From CAMQVM01 sp044433405 (GTDB lineage Bacteria; Bacteroidota; Bacteroidia; Bacteroidales; Rikenellaceae): a stretch of 11,352 nucleotides of DNA. The stretch is taken from the NCBI GenBank assembly GCA_044433405.1, contig JAWXTQ010000065.1, positions 1-11,352 of the forward strand, read 5' to 3'. Made by a program: the position numbers and the translations under genes. The notes under the pieces are model-generated. The model ran no database searches. It was not told where the DNA came from and worked only from the letters and a program-made list of their open reading frames with translations. Shown here piece after piece: positions 5,834-11,352 of the stretch. Numbering within the stretch: the stretch's first letter is position 1; each line of letters starts with the position of its first letter.

Positions 5834-7255
5834 TTAATTAAAATACTCTTCTACTTTATCATTCCTCTCTTCAACATGCTCCTTTAGCGTTAGTATCGCG
5901 CTATCGAAGCTAGCATTATAATATATAAATGTACGACCTGTAACCTCGTCATACGCATAATCTTGCAACATATAGTAATAATTATCATACAATACTTGCA
6001 TGTAATCTACTGTGAACACCTCATCAACAAATTGCTTCAAATATCCTTCATATATCTCATTATACTCATCAACAGCTATTAGATAGCTAATTAGTGGCCA
6101 TGAAGTACTCACTTTTGTTACTTTATTAATTTCAATAGAGCTGTTTCCATCTTGCAGTGACTCATTGCCATCCCAAGGAATCCAAGTAAGCTTATTGTTG
6201 CTAGGATTGTTGTATAGGAAATAGTTGTGAGTCATATTTCCGTAAGTATCCCAATTTTGCATAACCAAATTAGCAGCCAACCACTTCATAAACGTATCTA
6301 CATCAAAGACGCTCTCTAGCTGTGCTTTCCACCCATCTATATCGTTGATATAAGATGTGTCATGAAGCGCATCGTATAGACTACGCACATCACTATAATC
6401 CGCAACGTCGGTATTTGTTTTCAAATTAAACTCACTCTGGTCGTAAGTTCCCGACTTAAAGGAAGCAGCATCATCCTCTGGCTTATAGAGGTTACCAGAA
6501 CCACTAGCAAACTGCGTTCCAATCAAGCTATCATCAACCTCCTCAACAAGAGTGTATATCCCAAAGTACTCAGGTCCAGAACCAGTATCGATATAAACTG
6601 CATAGAAACTAGTGTTTGCTGAAGCAATACCAAATCGTCTAAACAAGTCTGACGAAACTTTTTCCCTCATTAAAGAGGCATCATTATAGTTATTATTAAG
6701 GTTTAATTGCTTAAACCCATAAAACCTCTGATTTGTCAAAGCTGGGTAGTCATCCTCATACTGGTCAAAATCTAGTTTCATCGACAATTTCTGATTTCCA
6801 GAACTATATGTTGTGCTTAGACTAGAATTTCCTTTAAACCTAACCCCTACTTGATACCAATTAGTCTCATTAAAGGTTATTGTACATGGCACCCAAATAG
6901 GCGTAAAATCGAGATCATTGTTATCATTAGCAACTCCACCTCTATTAAACATGCTATTTGAACTACTAAGGTTGCTGGCCAAATCAGACCACATTGCACT
7001 CCAATTGGATGATGTGATTGTAATATCAAGCCTAAGAACCTCATCTTGGGCAAAAACAACATCAAAATTGGGCTCTACAGCATTACTATGCGTAAGCTCA
7101 CTCCAATCAGGATATGAGTCTAAATCAACTAACTCAACATCGTAAGCATCTGCATCATTATCGTAATTATCCTCTTCTATATAGTCATGATCTCGACATC
7201 CAGTCAAGCACACCATTACAAGCAACAAAGGCAATAAAAAACTAACTCTTTTCAT
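5834..7255 (-). CDS. CotH-family kinase-like lipoprotein
   Basis: This belongs to the CotH family, atypical protein kinases first characterised as spore-coat kinases in Bacillus. A lipoprotein signal with lipobox LTGC places the lipidated Cys at residue 20. The residues after it (RDHDYIEEDNYDNDADAY) are acid-rich, as in Bacteroidota surface-export signals, so an outer-membrane, outward-facing location is likely. CotH landmarks in order: RFKGNSSLS (139-147), a lysine in SMKLDFDQY (Lys160), FYGFKQLNLNNNYNDASLMREK (178-199), GIYTLVEEVDD (232-242), LYKPEDD (256-262), NWDTYGNMTHNYFLY (334-348, the first acidic site) and IPWDGN (359-364, the metal-binding-type site). All landmark blocks are present, so activity is plausible; the substrate is unknown. 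It is the last gene of the operon, two bases after the DUF2490 stop, which suggests coupled translation. Confidence 0.92.
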   Translation of the reverse strand: MKRVSFLLPLLLVMVCLTGCRDHDYIEEDNYDNDADAYDVELVDLDSYPDWSELTHSNAVEPNFDVVFAQDEVLRLDITITSSNWSAMWSDLASNLSSSNSMFNRGGVANDNNDLDFTPIWVPCTITFNETNWYQVGVRFKGNSSLSTTYSSGNQKLSMKLDFDQYEDDYPALTNQRFYGFKQLNLNNNYNDASLMREKVSSDLFRRFGIASANTSFYAVYIDTGSGPEYFGIYTLVEEVDDSLIGTQFASGSGNLYKPEDDAASFKSGTYDQSEFNLKTNTDVADYSDVRSLYDALHDTSYINDIDGWKAQLESVFDVDTFMKWLAANLVMQNWDTYGNMTHNYFLYNNPSNNKLTWIPWDGNESLQDGNSSIEINKVTKVSTSWPLISYLIAVDEYNEIYEGYLKQFVDEVFTVDYMQVLYDNYYYMLQDYAYDEVTGRTFIYYNASFDSAILTLKEHVEERNDKVEEYFN

Positions 7256-7257
7256 AA

Positions 7258-7902
7258 CTAAAACTTATGTTTATAACCTAAACTTAATATATGCGCATTC
7301 TTGTACTCTAAATTAAAATAGTCTAACTTGTAGTCAAGCGATAAAGATGAGCGTTTGTTGAACTTGTAGCTTCCACCAGCAACATAACGTGTCTTATAAA
7401 GCATCATATCATCCAACTCTTGCACCCACTCAACGGCAACGTATGGATTTAGTTTGCAATTTCTGATATTATAACTAAGTTTTGCCCTATAGCGCAAATA
7501 CTCCTTATCGTACACTTCTTCGTCAGCATAGTTGTTATATCGCAACCTAAACGAAGGAGTAAACCGACCAAAATCATCTTTATACGTTACATCAAAAGCG
7601 TATTTATGATAAGCAGTCGACCCAAATGTAGAGTTCTTATCAACAACCAAGTGATACGATGCACCCCAATATATAAAATTAAATGTTTTATACGTCAATC
7701 CACCATTTAATAACAGTTTATCAAACCCATCCGCAAATCGAAGCTCTGGTGAAAGGTTCAAATTCAGCCCTTTTGTTAACTTAATCTGAAAATCAAGCTC
7801 TGTTCTCACTTTAACTTGATTCTCTACATCATTACTACTTTGTGCATAAACGGAAACTAGCCACATCTGCAAAAATAGAAACATTAAAACTTTTGCTTTC
7901 AT
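7258..7902 (-). CDS. DUF2490 outer-membrane beta-barrel protein
   Basis: A signal peptide (residues 1-20, cleavage VYA|Q) is followed by about 190 residues of alternating polar/hydrophobic strands ending in LSLGYKHKF. A C-terminal Phe is typical of outer-membrane barrels inserted by the BAM machinery. Features such as the RTELDFQIKL start, SPELRFADGF, YNNYADEEVYDKEYLRYR and a paired WVQELDD strand match DUF2490, a small barrel family of unknown function. The length of 214 aa is usual. It sits between the DUF4956 membrane protein (24-base gap) and the CotH lipoprotein (2-base gap). It could therefore help anchor, export or channel something for the neighbours. That is inference from context. 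Confidence 0.85.
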   Translation of the reverse strand: MKAKVLMFLFLQMWLVSVYAQSSNDVENQVKVRTELDFQIKLTKGLNLNLSPELRFADGFDKLLLNGGLTYKTFNFIYWGASYHLVVDKNSTFGSTAYHKYAFDVTYKDDFGRFTPSFRLRYNNYADEEVYDKEYLRYRAKLSYNIRNCKLNPYVAVEWVQELDDMMLYKTRYVAGGSYKFNKRSSLSLDYKLDYFNLEYKNAHILSLGYKHKF

Positions 7903-7926
7903 CGTGATTAATCTTTAATGTATATC

Positions 7927-8646
7927 TTAATCTTCGCTCTCCTCTTGCTCTGGAAGGCATATATGCTCGTCAGCAACAAAATAGATTGAAATAATAGCTA
8001 CATCTTTTAAATAATCTATTTTCTTTATCTCGAAACGCTTAATATCGAAGCCTGTACGCTTTTTCAAATCCTCTAGCAAAACATCATACCTCTCAAGATT
8101 AACATTAGAGATATTTTCATACACTACTTTAATAGAATCTTCGTGTTTTACACTCAAAAACTTCTCTAACAACCAGAGTCCACCATAGATTGCAGCATTT
8201 GTAAACATCAGTTCAAGATAACTAACCTTCTTGTTTGCTAAGGCATTAACTACTGAAATTCCAATAAACACAAACAGATAGGTCATGTCTTTGAATGGAA
8301 TACCATCTGTACGATAACGTATGATACCAAAAACAGCAAAAAGCCCCAATGCAAATCCTAACTCAAGTTTCACACTATTTAGTAGGAAACAGAGTAAAAA
8401 AACTATCATTCCAACTGCGACATAACTGAATGTAAAGTTTCTGCGTCTATTATGCCTAAGATAAATATATTTGATTATCAATAGCAACACTCCCACATTC
8501 AAAGCAAATCTAAACAACAGCTCTGCGAAGTCTCCTACGTCAACTATTTTTATTCCTAAAAACTTAATACTTTCAATCCAATCAACGCATGCCGAAAGCA
8601 TACTACCAATAGCAAGGAACAATGGTTCCAAAATCAATCCCATCAT
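7927..8646 (-). CDS. DUF4956 integral membrane protein
   Basis: This is an inner-membrane protein with about five predicted helices (about 40-62, 72-90, 93-109, 121-137, 143-162). The family hallmark FGIIRYRTDGIPFKDMTYLF (106-125) sits between helices 3 and 4. A soluble C-terminal part (about 165-239) with mixed helix and strand, ending in an acidic tail (EQEESED), is probably cytoplasmic. DUF4956 proteins are commonly encoded beside VTC-type polyphosphate polymerases and CotH proteins, as here. A working idea is that it passes the polymerase product, or a signal, across the inner membrane, by analogy with the membrane part of the yeast VTC complex. The start is one of two adjacent ATGs (8646 or 8643), 11 bases after the polymerase stop. 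Confidence 0.9.
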   Translation of the reverse strand: MMGLILEPLFLAIGSMLSACVDWIESIKFLGIKIVDVGDFAELLFRFALNVGVLLLIIKYIYLRHNRRRNFTFSYVAVGMIVFLLCFLLNSVKLELGFALGLFAVFGIIRYRTDGIPFKDMTYLFVFIGISVVNALANKKVSYLELMFTNAAIYGGLWLLEKFLSVKHEDSIKVVYENISNVNLERYDVLLEDLKKRTGFDIKRFEIKKIDYLKDVAIISIYFVADEHICLPEQEESED

Positions 8647-8657
8647 AATTTTATCTT

Positions 8658-9437
8658 TTATTTATTCTCAGGCAATATTAAATCGCTCAATTTAATATTT
8701 AATTTCTTCTCTATTTGACGATGTTTTAATTTAAAATTGTTTGTATGCAAAGAATCATCCGTAACACTTCTTCCCATGCAATATTTACTAAATCCAGAAC
8801 TCTTTATTCTTCTTTTTGAAAGCGCGTCAATTATAGGACTATAATTTTTGCCATCACTCTTAACTTCGACTATCACTAATGTCGATAACTTAATTTCGTT
8901 ATTATTTGAGACAAATTGCAGCTCTGTATCAATCGTACATCGCTCGTTCATAGCTTTACTAACCAGCATTAATCTCCTAAATCTGTTCTCCAACACCTTT
9001 TGAAGCTGCTCGCTTGAAAAGGGTGTACTTGCTTTGATAAATTCATCATCCTTGACACTAAATCCGCTATTTGAATAGTCAGATGAACATCTCACTTTTG
9101 CGGTTCGCCCCTTATTATTTTTAAATTTCACCTCCAAGAAGCTACTATTTGTGACATGATAATTGCGCCTACGTATTTTGTAACGATTCATCTTGCCTCT
9201 GTGATGATCAGTATACATTCGATCAACAGGAGTGTCAAAATATATTGTAGAGTATGCTTGATTCCTCTCTCCATCAATATCTAGGAGATAGTAATCACCA
9301 ATTACATCCTCTAACAGCTCAGCTAAGTGTAACGCATTAAACCAATATTTACGATCTGTACGATTCATCAACTTAACACCATCCATCTCTAAAAGTGTAA
9401 TTCCCTCGAATTTATCTATTATGTGCGCTACACCCAT
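8658..9437 (-). CDS. VTC-domain polyphosphate polymerase-like protein
   Basis: This belongs to the VTC/triphosphate-tunnel superfamily. The yeast Vtc4 relative makes polyphosphate from ATP inside a basic beta-barrel tunnel. Visible landmarks are NRTDRKYWF (25-33), YSTIYFDT (62-69), the basic strand RYKIRRRNY (85-93), FLEVKFKNNKGRTAKVR (100-116), IDTEL (169-173), VIVEVKSDG (188-196) and the closing SGFSKYCMGR (214-223). The paired basic residues and the E-x-K strands (Glu102/Lys104 and Glu191/Lys193) are what a phosphate tunnel with metal binding needs. There is no signal peptide or membrane helix, so it is cytoplasmic, probably working with the DUF4956 protein encoded 11 bases later. The length (259 aa) suits a lone catalytic domain without an SPX domain. 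Whether it makes polyphosphate or another phosphorylated product is not known. Confidence 0.9.
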   Translation of the reverse strand: MGVAHIIDKFEGITLLEMDGVKLMNRTDRKYWFNALHLAELLEDVIGDYYLLDIDGERNQAYSTIYFDTPVDRMYTDHHRGKMNRYKIRRRNYHVTNSSFLEVKFKNNKGRTAKVRCSSDYSNSGFSVKDDEFIKASTPFSSEQLQKVLENRFRRLMLVSKAMNERCTIDTELQFVSNNNEIKLSTLVIVEVKSDGKNYSPIIDALSKRRIKSSGFSKYCMGRSVTDDSLHTNNFKLKHRQIEKKLNIKLSDLILPENK

Positions 9438-9496
9438 TGCTGAACTCAGTTTATTTAATTTTTATAATCTTTTCTTTCTACCTGCACTTCCTGCGG

Positions 9497-10864
9497 TTAA
9501 ATGTCTCTTACCAATCTTACATAGTTATAAATTCTAACTACGTCACCTTGAGGTCCATGTCCCTCTGCATAAATTGAAGCATCACCACTTTTAGGATCGC
9601 TACGTTGACAACCTGCACCATGAACATCAATCCAGTTTGGAGCAGCTTTCTCGCCATTATTTTGTTGTTGTCCTTCCATCATTGGAGGTCTTTCTCCCTC
9701 GCCCATCTGACGCTGTCCGCGCTCACCTTGCATTCCTTCGCCCATTTGACGTTCACCCTCTGGGCGTTGACCTTGACCTTGGCCTTGGCCAGGCATCATC
9801 ATTCCTACACCTTCCATATTAGACATATTGCCTAAACTTCTACCAAATGAAACATATATCCCTGCACTACCTTGCGAAGTACCAGAGTTTTCGTGAGTTG
9901 TAGATGTCCAATAGAAAGGGAAGTCATTTGCACCCGACTCATCAACAATTGGAGTAACTGCGAATAGAGGATCTATAGATGCTGACGACGACGATAATGG
10001 AGAACGAGTATAATCTACAATACTCTGAAGCTCTTTAGCATTAGGGACTCTCCAATCATCAAAACCTAAATATTTTTCTTTGTTCATTTGTTGCGCATAC
10101 TCCAAAGCTTCTTGCCAGTTCATAGCCGCTTTGCTATCCTCTTTACTCCACATTAGAGAAGTTGCCACATCGCTAATTGTTCCGTTAGAGTTGTCAACAA
10201 AACTATTCTCACCATAAGTTGCACCGCGAACAAAACGAACTGTAAATTGTTTACCTTGACCACCCATCTGCATACCATAACCTTTAATACGACCATCAGC
10301 AAAGTTAACTCCAAAAAGAAGCTTTTCGCGATCAGTAGAACCAACATAAAGTGCTGTTGTCATCATTTGAGTGTCGATTGGACGATTACCATTTGAAGCA
10401 TACACAAAATCAAAAAAATCAGTGTTGATAAATGGTGTACCTGGCATATCACTACCTTTAGATAGCTCTGGATTTACATCTGCACCACTAAACATTATTA
10501 ATGAATACGCCTCCTTAATTGATGGGATTCTCCAATCATCATAACCAGCTAAATCAAACTTTTTTACTGCTTCTACAGCTTCATCATAACTCATTACTTG
10601 GTAGCCTTTTTGCCAAATTAATCCAGTTACATTGTCAGTCACTGTTCCATCTCCGTTATCTGTATACGATGCCTCGTTGCCGATATGCTGAGCATCTTGA
10701 CCATAAAAAGGTGAACCCTTTGCTGGTGCTGCTATTTCGCTTACATCATCAAAACATTTTGCTTGATGCGTGTCAACGATTTTGAAATTTGTAGCATTTT
10801 GTGCTAAGACTGCTTGCGCTGCTATTGCAAACAAAGCTACTAATAAAAATCTGAACTTTTTCAT
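9497..10864 (-). CDS. Secreted DUF1566 (Lcl C-terminal-like) protein with two repeats and a low-complexity insert
   Basis: A signal peptide with cleavage near VLA|Q (residue 21/22) leads to two DUF1566/Lcl_C-type units. The first has YTDNGDGTVTDNVTGLIWQK (67-86) and GYDDWRIPSIKEAYSLI (107-123). The second has FVDNSNGTISDVATSLMWSK (222-241) and GFDDWRVPNAKELQSIVDY (267-285). The second unit is interrupted at about 354-405 by a Gly/Gln/Glu/Arg/Met-rich insert (GQGQGQGQ, two QMGEG units, ERPPMMEGQQQNNGE), after which the fold's last part resumes (NWIDVHGAG...YNYVRLVRDI). A Ser cluster, SPLSSSSAS, lies at 288-296. The function is unknown; the family is found in secreted and surface proteins. It is the first gene of the five-gene operon, so it may be the cargo or target of the system encoded after it. 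Confidence 0.88.
   Translation of the reverse strand: MKKFRFLLVALFAIAAQAVLAQNATNFKIVDTHQAKCFDDVSEIAAPAKGSPFYGQDAQHIGNEASYTDNGDGTVTDNVTGLIWQKGYQVMSYDEAVEAVKKFDLAGYDDWRIPSIKEAYSLIMFSGADVNPELSKGSDMPGTPFINTDFFDFVYASNGNRPIDTQMMTTALYVGSTDREKLLFGVNFADGRIKGYGMQMGGQGKQFTVRFVRGATYGENSFVDNSNGTISDVATSLMWSKEDSKAAMNWQEALEYAQQMNKEKYLGFDDWRVPNAKELQSIVDYTRSPLSSSSASIDPLFAVTPIVDESGANDFPFYWTSTTHENSGTSQGSAGIYVSFGRSLGNMSNMEGVGMMMPGQGQGQGQRPEGERQMGEGMQGERGQRQMGEGERPPMMEGQQQNNGEKAAPNWIDVHGAGCQRSDPKSGDASIYAEGHGPQGDVVRIYNYVRLVRDI
9650..9805 (-). repeat. Low-complexity coding repeat in the DUF1566 gene
   Basis: These bases encode residues 354-405 of the DUF1566 protein: short Gly-Gln, Met-Gly-Glu-Gly and Gln-Gly-Glu-Arg units. 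The DNA has matching imperfect tandem stretches (for example the CCTTGACCTTGGCC run near 9771-9788), so copy number may vary between strains. The frame stays open throughout. Confidence 0.6.
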
Positions 10865-11255
10865 TATTGAAATGTTTTTGTTAAAAAAGAGAGAGAGAGG
10901 TAATCCTCATTTTCCGATACAAAGATTACCCTTTGAGAATGGTCTACAAAGGCATTTCTACTAAAACAACCCTTTTTTCAATACAAGATTAAATTACTGT
11001 TAAATCTATAACTTTTACATGTAAAAAACTTCTCCTTAGAGCCTTTAAAATAAGCTACACACCTCAATCTTCAACATCAACACACTGAATATTTGCATGT
11101 TAACAAACACAAAACAAACACTTATTGAAAAAAGCAATTATTAGTCACTTTTTCAGAATAGATGTATTTATAGAAGATTCTTTATTTTTTATAGAAATGT
11201 CTTTATTTGGAGCTAGCAAATTACGACATTTGAAAAAATATTTAATTATACTAAA
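10865..11255. other. Divergent intergenic region
   Basis: These 391 AT-rich bases separate the minus-strand operon from the plus-strand secreted-protein gene. They hold a promoter candidate for the operon near 10920-10950 and a GA run at 10889-10900. For the plus-strand gene, TTTG occurs at 11206-11209 and 11229-11232, but their spacing does not fit a full TTTG/TAnnTTTG pair, so I call no promoter there. The stretch from about 10960 to 11200 shows no gene or strong fold. Confidence 0.6.
10920..10950 (-). promoter_or_regulatory. Candidate promoter of the DUF1566-VTC-DUF4956-DUF2490-CotH operon
   Basis: On the minus strand, TTTG (10950-10947) is followed after 18 bases by TAATCTTTG (10928-10920). 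This resembles the Bacteroidota pattern TTTG, about 19-21 bases, TAnnTTTG, but with one extra base inside the -7 box. Transcription would start near 10910, about 45 bases before the DUF1566 ATG. The box overlaps one arm of a 7-bp inverted repeat (GGTAATC 10899-10905, GATTACC 10924-10930), a possible operator or leader hairpin. Confidence 0.4.
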
Positions 11256-11352
11256 ATGAAAAACAGTAGAAATCTTATCGCATTTTTGGCAATTTTGATT
11301 GCCTTGACATTCTCAACTAACCAAGCTTTATACGCACAAGGCGGCGGCGGTG
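11256..11352 (+). CDS. Secreted protein with Gly-rich N-terminus (partial, 3' end outside window)
   Basis: An ATG opens a frame of 32 complete codons that runs off the window. It encodes a classic signal peptide: MKNSRN, a hydrophobic core LIAFLAILIALTF, and cleavage at LYA|Q (residue 27/28). At least four Gly codons follow, with another base of G at the edge. The A|Q site matches two other exported proteins in this window. It is transcribed away from the CotH operon across a shared 391-base region, so it may belong to the same function. The family cannot be told from the visible part. Confidence 0.75.
   Translation, partial: MKNSRNLIAFLAILIALTFSTNQALYAQGGGG

Noticed and set aside
9605..9835. 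Plus-strand frames antisense to the DUF1566 gene
   Set aside because: They mirror the low-complexity coding repeat on the other strand. The minus frame has a signal peptide and two recognisable domain units.

Overview
The window looks like a chromosomal piece of a member of the Bacteroidota, most likely the order Bacteroidales. Four things point there. The DNA is AT-rich. The gene starts have A/T-rich leaders with no Shine-Dalgarno motif. Promoter-like TAnnTTTG boxes lie upstream of the gene sets. Three of the exported proteins have Gln directly after the predicted signal peptidase I site (A|Q), the Bacteroidota 'Q rule'. The gene content (DUF2490 barrel protein, acid-rich surface-type lipoprotein, DUF1566 protein) fits too. 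Species cannot be read from the sequence.

Region 1 (about 284-5084, minus strand) is a cell-envelope housekeeping set. In transcription order it holds a two-helix membrane protein of unknown function (4632-5084), an S41 carboxy-terminal processing protease (2918-4570), a class A penicillin-binding protein 1A (487-2841) and an unannotated 57-residue basic protein (284-457). A 13-bp hairpin sits between the protease and the PBP. A TAnnTTTG box lies just upstream of the first gene.

Region 2 (5085-5833) is a 749-base gap without a convincing gene, but it is rich in structure. It carries a ~145-bp repeat whose second copy lies 5 kb away at 143-280, so the two copies flank the PBP/protease set as direct repeats. 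It also carries a cluster of inverted repeats between 5505 and 5696. One of these, a 66-base palindrome, has an inverted partial copy at 99-163.

Region 3 (5834-10864, minus strand) is a tightly packed five-gene operon: DUF1566 secreted protein, then VTC/TTM-type polyphosphate polymerase, DUF4956 multi-spanning membrane protein, DUF2490 outer-membrane barrel protein, and CotH-family kinase-like lipoprotein. Gaps inside the operon are 59, 11, 24 and 2 bases. The order suggests one envelope-spanning system: a cytoplasmic polyphosphate-type polymerase, an inner-membrane partner, an outer-membrane barrel, a surface-anchored kinase-like protein and a secreted protein that could be a substrate. No role can be proved from sequence alone, but this is the most promising candidate for an undescribed system here.

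Region 4 (10865-11352) is a 391-base divergent intergenic region with a promoter candidate for the operon. It is followed by the first 32 codons of a plus-strand secreted protein with a Gly-rich start, which runs off the window.
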